A stretch of 64,000 nt of DNA from contig VIIQ02000315.1 in the NCBI GenBank assembly GCA_007449985.2, positions 19,226 through 83,225 of the forward strand, given 5' to 3'. Each line of letters begins with the position of its first letter. Positions within the stretch are counted from its first letter, which is position 1. The notes under the pieces are model-generated. The model was not told the origin of the DNA. It did not search any database and saw nothing but the letters and a program-made list of their open reading frames with translations. A program made the translations under genes and the position numbers. This DNA comes from Desmodesmus armatus (Eukaryota; Chlorophyta; Chlorophyceae; Sphaeropleales; Scenedesmaceae). This document shows positions 44,834-56,447 of the stretch, piece after piece.

Positions 44834-46384
44834 CTCCCAGGTGCTATACAGCATTCCTGGTGCCGACATCACCAACAACCCCTCCCTGCTGGCCACCTTT
44901 GTGCTCAACCTTATCTTCATCTTCGGACTGCTGGTAAGCATCAACCGTTGTGGTTGCTGTTGCGTGCTGTGATATGCTGTGCTGTGTCTGTAGACATAGG
45001 GAGTGAATCCAGCGTGTGTGTGTGGGGGGGGGGGGGGGAGCTTGTGGGGCCAAGGGGTGTACAGTGGAGGGACGTGGCCACAACTGTGCTCAACCTCGAT
45101 TCCGTCATTGGATTTGCTCAATGAGCCTTTCGTTGAAAAACCGAAAAAAAAACTGAAATCCCCAAACAGGCGATGTTCTGTGTATACATTCAATTACTGA
45201 CTGATGGTCACCATCCGGCCACCGGCGCCGGAGGGCGGACAGTGCTTGCGGCATTGTGTGCTATGCTGCGCTGTGTTTGAGGTGGTGGGGGGTGGGTGAG
45301 GGACGCGCTGAAGGGGTCCCACCTTCAGTTGATTGCTTTTCCATCCCCATCAACACTGCACCCACACATTCCAACCACTTTCATTGCAGGTGTTGGCCAC
45401 CATCCTGGCCATGTTCACTGATGAGATCAACAATGTGATGTCCTGCTGCCCCCCTTCTGCCGCCTGGCGCTCCTCTGAAGCCTCACACATACCCCAAACC
45501 CTCAACCTTGAACCCCATATGGTTTGTGCTAATGTGTCCTGCAGGTGTTTGCCACCATCCTGGCCATGATCACGGATGAAATCACCGTGTGGTGTTCTCT
45601 TTCTCCTCTGAATCCGAAAACAGACCCCTAAGCCCTAAACGTCAAACCAAACCCTGATAATTGCCATGCAGGTGTTTGCCACCATTCTTGCCATGATCAC
45701 TGATGAGATCAACAATGTGATGTCCCACTCCCCCCTGTCTGTTGCTCCTTTGAAGCCTCACACAAATCCCAAACCCCAAACCCTCACCCTATATCAAGCA
45801 TTGATAATCGCCATGCAGGTGTTTGCCACCATCCTGGCCATGATCACTGATGAGATCAACAATGTGATGTCCCACTCCCCCCCTGTCTGTTGCTCCTTTG
45901 AAGCCTCACACAAACCCCAAACCCCAAACCCTCACCCTATATCAAGCATTGATAATCGCCATGCAGGTGTTTGCCACCATCCTGGCCATGATCACTGATG
46001 AGATCAACAATGTGATGTCCCACTCCCCCCCTGTCTGTTGCTCCTTTGAAGCCTCACACAAACCCCAAACCCCAAACCCTCACCCTATATCAAGCATTGA
46101 TAATCGCCATGCAGGTGTTTGCCACCATCCTGGCCATGATCACTGATGAGATCAACAATGTGATGTCCCACTCCCCCCTGTCTGTTGCTCCTTTGAAGCC
46201 TCACACAAACCCCAAACCCCAAACCCTCACCCTATATCAAGCATTGATAATCGCCATGCAGGTGTTTGCCACCATCCTGGCCATGATCACTGATGAGATC
46301 AACAATGTGATGCTGGCAGCCCGCAGTGGCAAGGCACCAGTGGCACTATCAGGACACATCTTGCTGCTCAACTGGAACCAACAG
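43913..46384 (+). CDS. CASTOR/POLLUX-type ion channel, N-terminal part
   Basis: In land plants this family forms nuclear-envelope cation channels needed for calcium signalling; algal members exist. Exons 43913-44131, 44841-44933 and 46262-46384 are all in phase 0 and give 145 residues. The first helix is LGMLLGFGVMVTVMGAAIYR; then FTVYAVLYSIPGADITNNPS, the helix TFVLNLIFIFGLLVFATILA and the family hallmark MITDEINNVMLAARSGKA, VALSGHILLLNWNQQ. The hallmark corresponds to LVTDAISEKVDSLRKGK and NHTLILGWSDK of CASTOR/POLLUX as I know them. The model stops at a donor (GTGTGT, 46385); the RCK-like C-terminal part is not found before the satellite array. The gene either continues beyond it or is truncated. 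Confidence 0.82.
44132..44640 (+). repeat. At least five degenerate copies of the channel exon-1 tail
   Basis: The end of exon 1 (DWSSSLFTVYA plus GTACGT donor) recurs with increasing decay at about 44224-44262, 44323-44372, 44412-44450, 44503-44541 and 44590-44632, each followed by the AGCAG(A)G word and a G run. Some keep GT donors (GTACGC, GTGCGT, GTATGT). Confidence 0.82.
44557..44584 (+). repeat. Poly-G tract (28 G) in channel intron 1
   Basis: The homopolymer lies between two decayed exon-tail copies. Shorter G runs accompany the other copies. Confidence 0.9.
44769..44831 (+). repeat. (CTG)21 in the 3' end of channel intron 1
   Basis: Twenty-one perfect CTG units end nine bases before exon 2 (CCCTCCCAG acceptor). 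The tract occupies the polypyrimidine position on the sense strand. Confidence 0.93.
45390..46261 (+). repeat. Six extra acceptor-bearing copies of the channel exon-3 head
   Basis: Heads encoding VFATILAMITDEINNVM start at 45390, 45545, 45672, 45819, 45967 and 46115, each directly after a CAG acceptor; the true exon starts at 46262. The last five intervals are 127, 147, 148, 148 and 147 bases. The four most recent units are almost identical, and differ in length by a C6 or C7 run after the exon fragment. Each unit contains AAACCCCAAACCCCAAACCC. None of the copies has a convincing donor at the end of its exon fragment. Confidence 0.93.
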
Positions 46385-47120
46385 GTGTGTGGGGTGTGTT
46401 GCGGGGGGGAGGGGGGGGGGGATACCCCCCTGGGCGGGGGTGGGGGGTAGGGGGGGAGGTCTGGCGTTGATCTTGTAACCCAGTCGCGTAGCTGCATCGG
46501 AAATTCTTGGAGCCCTGATCACTCATGGCTGAATCAGCAACTGGGCCATCAGCCAGTCAGTAGGTTGTGTCAGGGTGACTGACCCCGTCTGACGCTACTG
46601 ATGGCCCAGTGACTGAATCAGTAACACACTCAGTAGAAGTCTGAACAGTCTGGCTGAGCACCCTGACTTGCTTTCAATGGTTCGGTTGCGTTGCGATGTT
46701 CATGCTGAACGCACTGATCAACCAGGCAACGGCATAACCCAAACGGATACTATCGGTCGTACGTTTGTGATTTTACGATTCTTCTGCATAGCTAATCACC
46801 TCGTCAAGCCCTTGAGCGAGGCGCTGCAATTGCCGTTGTGTGGATCTAGTGTAGACACCTTGTACACATGTGATGGCACGCCTGTAACTTTCGATACCTT
46901 CCAATAAACAAGCAGAAAGAGCACGTACATGGATGTACAGCGTGATTCGTTGAAAGCTCCATCATCCGCGCACCCAACAAGGACGAGGGTGATAACGTTG
47001 CCTCAAGGCCTCACTGACTGTCCCGCATGCGTGAGTGTTTGACAGACGAGTGGTAGCCAAGTCGGGAATGATAACGCTCTACAGCAGGACCGAACAACAT
47101 GCTGGAGTGGTGAAGCATAT
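46385..47120. other. Unique sequence between channel exon 3 and the satellite array
   Basis: It starts as a G-rich intron (46385-46455), then becomes ordinary sequence. An imperfect inverted repeat has arms 46529-46552 and 46598-46621 (CTGAATCAG...GGGCCATCAG and its inverse). No further channel exon is recognisable. The last bases, CATAT, abut the first A element. Confidence 0.5.
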
Positions 47121-47809
47121 CAGTGGGTTCGGAAATGTTTTTCCAGACAGCTGGGGCTGCTATTTTCACCGTGCGTGTCCTGCGCTGACCAAAGCCTCGC
47201 AAGCTGTTTCTTTCCTACTGCTCCTACACCCTGTAGTGCCTGGCAGGCCAGCTGGCACTGGGCACAGAGCAGGCCGTTGAAACCGTTGAAGTAACAGATG
47301 TTTGAATGTCACACTTTGACCAGTGCCGGTGCCTGATCAGGCATTCTAAGCAGGAGAAACTGGGCAGCACTGCACACTACACACACACTTTTACAAAATT
47401 ACTGCAGCACAGAGGGTTGCTGCCTTACAAAAACAGATGCATCGATGTCCTCAACTTTAGTCCCTGTCGAAAACAGACTATGGAATCGTGTGGCACACAG
47501 AAGCCAAAGCAAGTCAGGCAGAGCAGCAGAAAGCTGCACAGCAGCATCAAAAAGACAATCAGACCCTCAGCAGGCACGGCCGCAAGCCCAAAAAACAACA
47601 GAAATTATTTTCCGAGGCTCAGCTGGCCCTGCCAGAGCCCCAGAAGCTGTAAAAGGCTCTCGGACGCAGAGCGTGGGGAGGGCCATCCGTAAATTGCTAT
47701 AACTCGTCATACAAACACTTTCGCCACGACTTAAGCACAGTTCCTGATAGCCATATGTCTCTAGTTTGTGTGTACGTGCGGGGGTGGGAAAACATTTCCG
47801 AACCCACTG
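47121..47809. mobile_element. Element A, copy 1 (689 bp, terminal inverted repeats)
   Basis: It starts CAGTGGGTTCGGAAATGTTT and ends with the exact inverse of those bases; the repeats extend to 21 bases and then drift. The dinucleotide AT flanks both ends. It is too short for a transposase, so it would be non-autonomous. An internal frame reading RHGRKPKKQQKLFSEAQLAL looks coding-like but has no domain I recognise. Its left neighbour is unique DNA, so the array boundary is exactly the element terminus. The ends start CAGTG, as in some hAT and Tc1/mariner elements, but no 8-bp or TA target duplication is seen, so the superfamily is open. Confidence 0.7.
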
Positions 47810-49627
47810 ATCTGGGCGCAGTTGCCATCCGCCGGCCAAATGGACGTGCCACCCTGGCACCATGCACAACTCACTAGGGCAAGACCACACACCACAATTG
47901 AGGCTGACTTGTGGCCTGTGCGCGTAGGCACCAACGGCCCCATTTTGGCTCCAATGGCCCCTTGCCCAGAATGGGGTACAGTGACACCAATGTGCGTACA
48001 ACACAGCAGCAAGCTTTGCTGGCCCCAAAGGCAGTATACATGCAACAGTGACAACCTTCAATGCATTTTGCTAGAACAACAAAATCAGGGTCGTTCTGCA
48101 AGCTACACCGCTTGCCCACTGCCCAAGCCACCAACAGATTTTGTACAGCACTGCACCCCCTCCGACAAGGAGGGGCATGCACGTGAACAACCCGACAGCT
48201 GCAGATGCTGAGCCACACAACACCAACAAGCTGCAATGGGTGGCGCCTGATTCGGAAGGCTGCACGCAGCTTGATGTCAATGCGACCTCTGACCCCCTTT
48301 GGGAAGGTCACCTGCAGGTAGCAGCAGCATACGGGACCTCAGTCAGCAAGGGAGGCTAGAACGGCTGCTCAAGACTGGGTGTGTAGACAGCCTTAGGGCC
48401 ACACAAACAGTGAGGCATGCCGCCATCGACGGCTGCTGCATGGTTGAGGACTCAGTCCATGCGGACTTGCAACATAGAGGAGGTGGCACCTGCACTTACT
48501 CTGCCAGTTTGGCATGCGTGCAGAGATCTGCTGCGTCTGGCAGGCATCTAGTACTGCACATTGCCACCACCCCATGCTGCAGCTGGCCCGCACAGCTCGT
48601 GCAATGCTCTGCTGTTGCACAGCACTTGTACTTGCAAGGGGGGTTGTACATGCATGTGGCCCAACGACTGATGCTGTCCTGCGCGCTAGAGACAGCTGTG
48701 CTGGACTTACTTTGTGGTTCAAAGCAACACCATATTGCAACTGGTTGCCTGCACATGGCCTTGTCAACACCTCCCAAATGTGAGGCGCTGCTGCGCTTGC
48801 ATCAACCACCTTGCAGACAGGCAGAAAAACACAGCCACCTGATTGGTACTGGTTGCTGCTGAAATGTGCCGTGCATGCTGCTTCTGTGACAAGAAGGCTC
48901 TATAGTGTGCTAGCTAGGGCTGGGGTCTGCAATGCAGCTGCTGCTGCTGGTGTCACATGCTGCATGTGTCGGCACGTAGAGGCTAGGGACCTGCTGCAAG
49001 TCACAAGTCTTCAAGACAGCTGCTGTGTGGCTGCAATCCCGAACCAGTCAACTTGCAAGTATCTTCTAGCATGTGAATACCGTTCCTGCATGCTTCCTCA
49101 ATGCCCATTGCTTACCTGCTGGCACACAATTGGCCAACAGCCTGGAAGGGCCTCGCTGATACTGCACTTGCACTGAAACTCAGCTTCGCCTGATCAGCCC
49201 ATTTCTGGGACCCCGTACTTCCTCCATATCGTTGCAGACAGGTGACGGACTCCAGCAACTCCTGTGTGTGCTGCAATAGCACTTGGCTGCCATCTTGCTT
49301 GCACTGTTGCCAGCTGTCATGCTCGCCTGCTGCATGCAGCTGTGCTGGGGCTGTGGGGCTTGCAAAACATTGCCTTTGATATAAGTATCAGATGTGTGCA
49401 AACGAGACTGCATTTGCGTTCAACATACAGAAGTGCCCTCTGCTGCAGCCCAGATCTTGGCACAAACAGCAGAGCAGTATAGTCGCGAAGCACTGCCCAG
49501 GCCTCAGATCGCACTCAAACGATGATGATTGATCTTTCCTATGTGATGGAGGCACCGCAGAGCCGGCAAAACAGGTGCAGGACGACGTCATGACAAATTC
49601 ACAAACCGGCTGTCACCGGTCCCGCAT
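47810..49627. repeat. Satellite monomer B1 (1818 bp)
   Basis: First B monomer, from ATCTGGGCGCAGTTG to GGTCCCGCAT. It carries C5 in the 48290 C run and an intact CAGCTG site at 49311. It shares the base pattern AAGCTACACC with B2 only. It is joined to B2 through CAG with no A element. Confidence 0.95.
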
Positions 49628-49630
49628 CAG

Positions 49631-51449
49631 ATCTGGGCGCAGTTGCCATCCGCCGGCCAAATGGACGTGCCACCCTGGCACCATGCACAACTCACTAGGG
49701 CAAGACCACACACCACAATTGAGGCTGACTTGTGGCCTGTGCGCGTAGGCACCAACGGCCCCATTTTGGCTCCAATGGCCCCTTGCCCAGAATGGGGTAC
49801 AGTGACACCAATGTGCGTACAACACAGCAGCAAGCTTTGCTGGCCCCAAAGGCAGTATACATGCAACAGTGACAACCTTCAATGCATTTTGCTAGAACAA
49901 CAAAATCAGGGTCGTTCTGCAAGCTACACCGCTTGCCCACTGCCCAAGCCACCAACAGATTTTGTACAGCACTGCACCCCCTCCGACAAGGAGGGGCATG
50001 CACGTGAACAACCCGACAGCTGCAGATGCTGAGCCACACAACACCAACAAGCTGCAATGGGTGGCGCCTGATTCGGAAGGCTGCACGCAGCTTGATGTCA
50101 ATGCGACCTCTGACCCCCCTTTGGGAAGGTCACCTGCAGGTAGCAGCAGCATACGGGACCTCAGTCAGCAAGGGAGGCTAGAACGGCTGCTCAAGACTGG
50201 GTGTGTAGACAGCCTTAGGGCCACACAAACAGTGAGGCATGCCGCCATCGACGGCTGCTGCATGGTTGAGGACTCAGTCCATGCGGACTTGCAACATAGA
50301 GGAGGTGGCACCTGCACTTACTCTGCCAGTTTGGCATGCGTGCAGAGATCTGCTGCGTCTGGCAGGCATCTAGTACTGCACATTGCCACCACCCCATGCT
50401 GCAGCTGGCCCGCACAGCTCGTGCAATGCTCTGCTGTTGCACAGCACTTGTACTTGCAAGGGGGGTTGTACATGCATGTGGCCCAACGACTGATGCTGTC
50501 CTGCGCGCTAGAGACAGCTGTGCTGGACTTACTTTGTGGTTCAAAGCAACACCATATTGCAACTGGTTGCCTGCACATGGCCTTGTCAACACCTCCCAAA
50601 TGTGAGGCGCTGCTGCGCTTGCATCAACCACCTTGCAGACAGGCAGAAAAACACAGCCACCTGATTGGTACTGGTTGCTGCTGAAATGTGCCGTGCATGC
50701 TGCTTCTGTGACAAGAAGGCTCTATAGTGTGCTAGCTAGGGCTGGGGTCTGCAATGCAGCTGCTGCTGCTGGTGTCACATGCTGCATGTGTCGGCACGTA
50801 GAGGCTAGGGACCTGCTGCAAGTCACAAGTCTTCAAGACAGCTGCTGTGTGGCTGCAATCCCGAACCAGTCAACTTGCAAGTATCTTCTAGCATGTGAAT
50901 ACCGTTCCTGCATGCTTCCTCAATGCCCATTGCTTACCTGCTGGCACACAATTGGCCAACAGCCTGGAAGGGCCTCGCTGATACTGCACTTGCACTGAAA
51001 CTCAGCTTCGCCTGATCAGCCCATTTCTGGGACCCCGTACTTCCTCCATATCGTTGCAGACAGGTGACGGACTCCAGCAACTCCTGTGTGTGCTGCAATA
51101 GCACTTGGCTGCCATCTTGCTTGCACTGTTGCCAGCTGTCATGCTCGCCTGCTGCATGCAGCTGTGCTGGGGCTGTGGGGCTTGCAAAACATTGCCTTTG
51201 ATATAAGTATCAGATGTGTGCAAACGAGACTGCATTTGCGTTCAACATACAGAAGTGCCCTCTGCTGCAGCCCAGATCTTGGCACAAACAGCAGAGCAGT
51301 ATAGTCGCGAAGCACTGCCCAGGCCTCAGATCGCACTCAAACGATGATGATTGATCTTTCCTATGTGATGGAGGCACCGCAGAGCCGGCAAAACAGGTGC
51401 AGGACGACGTCATGACAAATTCACAAACCGGCTGTCACCGGTCCCGCAT
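49631..51449. repeat. Satellite monomer B2 (1819 bp)
   Basis: Nearly identical to B1, with C6 in the C run, which opens a 240-codon frame (49962-50684). CAGCTG is intact at 51133. It is joined to B3 through CAG. Confidence 0.95.
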
Positions 51450-51452
51450 CAG

Positions 51453-53253
51453 ATCTGGGCGCAGTTGCCATCCGCCGGCCAAATGGACGTGCCACCCTGG
51501 CACCATGCACAACTCACTAGGGCAAGACCACACACCACAATTGAGGCTGACTTGTGGCCTGTGCGCGTAGGCACCAACGGCCCCATTTTGGCTCCAATGG
51601 CCCCTTGCCCAGAATGGGGTACAGTGACACCAATGTGCGTACAACACAGCAGCAAGCTTTGCTGGCCCCAAAGGCAGTATACATGCAACAGTGACAACCT
51701 TCAATGCATTTTGCTAGAACAACAAAATCAGGGTCGTTCTGCAAGCTTCACCGCTTGCCCACTGCCCAAGCCACCAACAGATTTTGTACAGCACTGCACC
51801 CCCTCCGACAAGGAGGGGCATGCACGTGAACAACCCGACAGCTGCAGATGCTGAGCCACACAACACCAACAAGCTGCAATGGGTGGCGCCTGATTCGGAA
51901 GGCTGCACGCAGCTTGATGTCAATGCGACCTCTGACCCCCTTTGGGAAGGTCACCTGCAGGTAGCAGCAGCATACGGGACCTCAGTCAGCAAGGGAGGCT
52001 AGAACGGCTGCTCAAGACTGGGTGTGTAGACAGCCTTAGGGCCACACAAACAGTGAGGCATGCCGCCATCGACGGCTGCTGCATGGTTGAGGACTCAGTC
52101 CATGCGGACTTGCAACATAGAGGAGGTGGCACCTGCACTTACTCTGCCAGTTTGGCATGCGTGCAGAGATCTGCTGCGTCTGGCAGGCATCTAGTACTGC
52201 ACATTGCCACCACCCCATGCTGCAGCTGGCCCGCACAGCTCGTGCAATGCTCTGCTGTTGCACAGCACTTGTACTTGCAAGGGGGGTTGTACATGCATGT
52301 GGCCCAACGACTGATGCTGTCCTGCGCGCTAGAGACAGCTGTGCTGGACTTACTTTGTGGTTCAAAGCAACACCATATTGCAACTGGTTGCCTGCACATG
52401 GCCTTGTCAACACCTCCCAAATGTGAGGCGCTGCTGCGCTTGCATCAACCACCTTGCAGACAGGCAGAAAAACACAGCCACCTGATTGGTACTGGTTGCT
52501 GCTGAAATGTGCCGTGCATGCTGCTTCTGTGACAAGAAGGCTCTATAGTGTGCTAGCTAGGGCTGGGGTCTGCAATGCAGCTGCTGCTGCTGGTGTCACA
52601 TGCTGCATGTGTCGGCACGTAGAGGCTAGGGACCTGCTGCAAGTCACAAGTCTTCAAGACAGCTGCTGTGTGGCTGCAATCCCGAACCAGTCAACTTGCA
52701 AGTATCTTCTAGCATGTGAATACCGTTCCTGCATGCTTCCTCAATGCCCATTGCTTACCTGCTGGCACACAATTGGCCAACAGCCTGGAAGGGCCTCGCT
52801 GATACTGCACTTGCACTGAAACTCAGCTTCGCCTGATCAGCCCATTTCTGGGACCCCGTACTTCCTCCATATCGTTGCAGACAGGTGACGGACTCCAGCA
52901 ACTCCTGTGTGTGCTGCAATAGCACTTGGCTGCCATCTTGCATCTTGCTCGCCTGCTGCATGCAGCTGTGCTGGGGCTGTGGGGCTTGCAAAACATTGCC
53001 TTTGATATAAGTATCAGATGTGTGCAAACGAGACTGCATTTGCGTTCAACATACAGAAGTGCCCTCTGCTGCAGCCCAGATCTTGGCACAAACAGCAGAG
53101 CAGTATAGTCGCGAAGCACTGCCCAGGCCTCAGATCGCACTCAAACGATGATGATTGATCTTTCCTATGTGATGGAGGCACCGCAGAGCCGGCAAAACAG
53201 GTGCAGGACGACGTCATGACAAATTCACAAACCGGCTGTCACCGGTCCCGCAT
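51453..53253. repeat. Satellite monomer B3 (1801 bp) with scar
   Basis: First monomer with the AAGCTTCACC variant. Around 52940-52950 it has lost 23 bases and gained ATCTTG, a copy of the adjacent bases. C5 in the C run. Confidence 0.95.
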
Positions 53254-53942
53254 CAGTGGGTTCGGAAATGTTTTTCCAGACAGCTGGGGCTGCTATTTTC
53301 ACCGTGCGTGTCCTGCGCTGACCAAAGCCTCGCAAGCTGTTTCTTTCCTACTGCTCCTACACCCTGTAGTGCCTGGCAGGCCAGCTGGCACTGAGCACAG
53401 AGCAGGCCGTTGAAACCGTTGAAGTAACAGATGTTTGAATGTCACACTTTGACCAGTGCCGGTGCCTGATCAGGCATTCTAAGCAGGAGAAACTGGGCAG
53501 CACTGCACACTACACACACACTTTTACAAAATTACTGCAGCACAGAGGGGTGCTGCCTTACAAAAACAGATGCATCGATGTCCTCAACTTTAGTCCCTGT
53601 CGAAAACAGACTATGGAATCGTGTGGCACACAGAAGCCAAAGCAAGTCAGGCAGAGCAGCAGAAAGCTGCACAGCAGCATCAAAAAGACAATCAGACCCT
53701 CAGCAGGCACGGCCGCAAGCCCAAAAAACAACAGAAATTATTTTCCGAGGCTCAGCTGGCCCTGCCAGAGCCCCAGAAGCTGTAAAAGGCTCTCGGACGC
53801 AGAGCGTGGGGAGGGCCATCCGTAAATTGCTATAACTCGTCATACAAACACTTTCGCCACGACTTAAGCACAGTTCCTGATAGCCATATGTCTCTAGTTT
53901 GTGTGTACGTGCGGGGGTGGGAAAACATTTCCGAACCCACTG
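53254..53942. mobile_element. Element A, copy 2 (689 bp)
   Basis: Same ends as copy 1, but with the GAGGGGTGCTG and CACTGAGCACAG variants shared by copies 3-5. Flanked by B3 and B4 with AT on both sides. Confidence 0.75.
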
Positions 53943-55758
53943 ATCTGGGCGCAGTTGCCATCCGCCGGCCAAATGGACGTGCCACCCTGGCACCATGCAC
54001 AACTCACTAGGGCAAGACCACACACCACAATTGAGGCTGACTTGTGGCCTGTGCGCGTAGGCACCAACGGCCCCATTTTGGCTCCAATGGCCCCTTGCCC
54101 AGAATGGGGTACAGTGACACCAATGTGCGTACAACACAGCAGCAAGCTTTGCTGGCCCCAAAGGCAGTATACATGCAACAGTGACAACCTTCAATGCATT
54201 TTGCTAGAACAACAAAATCAGGGTCGTTCTGCAAGCTTCACCGCTTGCCCACTGCCCAAGCCACCAACAGATTTTGTACAGCACTGCACCCCCTCCGACA
54301 AGGAGGGGCATGCACGTGAACAACCCGACAGCTGCAGATGCTGAGCCACACAACACCAACAAGCTGCAATGGGTGGCGCCTGATTCGGAAGGCTGCACGC
54401 AGCTTGATGTCAATGCGACCTCTGACCCCCCTTGGGAAGGTCACCTGCAGGTAGCAGCAGCATACGGGACCTCAGTCAGCAAGGGAGGCTAGAACGGCTG
54501 CTCAAGACTGGGTGTGTAGACAGCCTTAGGGCCACACAAACAGTGAGGCATGCCGCCATCGACGGCTGCTGCATGGTTGAGGACTCAGTCCATGCGGACT
54601 TGCAACATAGAGGAGGTGGCACCTGCACTTACTCTGCCAGTTTGGCATGCGTGCAGAGATCTGCTGCGTCTGGCAGGCATCTAGTACTGCACATTGCCAC
54701 CACCCCATGCTGCAGCTGGCCCGCACAGCTCGTGCAATGCTCTGCTGTTGCACAGCACTTGTACTTGCAAGGGGGGTTGTACATGCATGTGGCCCAACGA
54801 CTGATGCTGTCCTGCGCGCTAGAGACAGCTGTGCTGGACTTACTTTGTGGTTCAAAGCAACACCATATTGCAACTGGTTGCCTGCACATGGCCTTGTCAA
54901 CACCTCCCAAATGTGAGGCGCTGCTGCGCTTGCATCAACCACCTTGCAGACAGGCAGAAAAACACAGCCACCTGATTGGTACTGGTTGCTGCTGAAATGT
55001 GCCGTGCATGCTGCTTCTGTGACAAGAAGGCTCTATAGTGTGCTAGCTAGGGCTGGGGTCTGCAATGCAGCTGCTGCTGCTGGTGTCACATGCTGCATGT
55101 GTCGGCACGTAGAGGCTAGGGACCTGCTGCAAGTCACAAGTCTTCAAGACAGCTGCTGTGTGGCTGCAATCCCGAACCAGTCAACTTGCAAGTATCTTCT
55201 AGCATGTGAATACCGTTCCTGCATGCTTCCTCAATGCCCATTGCTTACCTGCTGGCACACAATTGGCCAACAGCCTGGAAGGGCCTCGCTGATACTGCAC
55301 TTGCACTGAAACTCAGCTTCGCCTGATCAGCCCATTTCTGGGACCCCGTACTTCCTCCATATCGTTGCAGACAGGTGACGGACTCCAGCAACTCCTGTGT
55401 GTGCTGCAATAGCACTTGGCTGCCATCTTGCTTGCACTGTTGCCATGTCATGCTCGCCTGCTGCATGCAGCTGTGCTGGGGCTGTGGGGCTTGCAAAACA
55501 TTGCCTTTGATATAAGTATCAGATGTGTGCAAACGAGACTGCATTTGCGTTCAACATACAGAAGTGCCCTCTGCTGCAGCCCAGATCTTGGCACAAACAG
55601 CAGAGCAGTATAGTCGCGAAGCACTGCCCAGGCCTCAGATCGCACTCAAACGATGATGATTGATCTTTCCTATGTGATGGAGGCACCGCAGAGCCGGCAA
55701 AACAGGTGCAGGACGACGTCATGACAAATTCACAAACCGGCTGTCACCGGTCCCGCAT
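53943..55758. repeat. Satellite monomer B4 (1816 bp) with scar
   Basis: Two bases (GC) are missing from the CAGCTG site near 55444-55447. The homopolymer junction is C6T2 rather than C5T3. Confidence 0.95.
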
Positions 55759-56447
55759 CAGTGGGTTCGGAAATGTTTTTCCAGACAGCTGGGGCTGCTA
55801 TTTTCACCGTGCGTGTCCTGCGCTGACCAAAGCCTCGCAAGCTGTTTCTTTCCTACTGCTCCTACACCCTGTAGTGCCTGGCAGGCCAGCTGGCACTGAG
55901 CACAGAGCAGGCCGTTGAAACCGTTGAAGTAACAGATGTTTGAATGTCACACTTTGACCAGTGCCGGTGCCTGATCAGGCATTCTAAGCAGGAGAAACTG
56001 GGCAGCACTGCACACTACACACACACTTTTACAAAATTACTGCAGCACAGAGGGGTGCTGCCTTACAAAAACAGATGCATCGATGTCCTCAACTTTAGTC
56101 CCTGTCGAAAACAGACTATGGAATCGTGTGGCACACAGAAGCCAAAGCAAGTCAGGCAGAGCAGCAGAAAGCTGCACAGCAGCATCAAAAAGACAATCAG
56201 ACCCTCAGCAGGCACGGCCGCAAGCCCAAAAAACAACAGAAATTATTTTCCGAGGCTCAGCTGGCCCTGCCAGAGCCCCAGAAGCTGTAAAAGGCTCTCG
56301 GACGCAGAGCGTGGGGAGGGCCATCCGTAAATTGCTATAACTCGTCATACAAACACTTTCGCCACGACTTAAGCACAGTTCCTGATAGCCATATGTCTCT
56401 AGTTTGTGTGTACGTGCGGGGGTGGGAAAACATTTCCGAACCCACTG
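55759..56447. mobile_element. Element A, copy 3 (689 bp)
   Basis: I see no difference from copy 2. Flanked by B4 and B5. Confidence 0.75.

Noticed and set aside
45770..46230. Interstitial telomere sequence (AAACCCC words)
   Set aside because: Only two or three imperfect units occur per copy and they are part of the duplicated intron unit; there is no extended telomeric tract.
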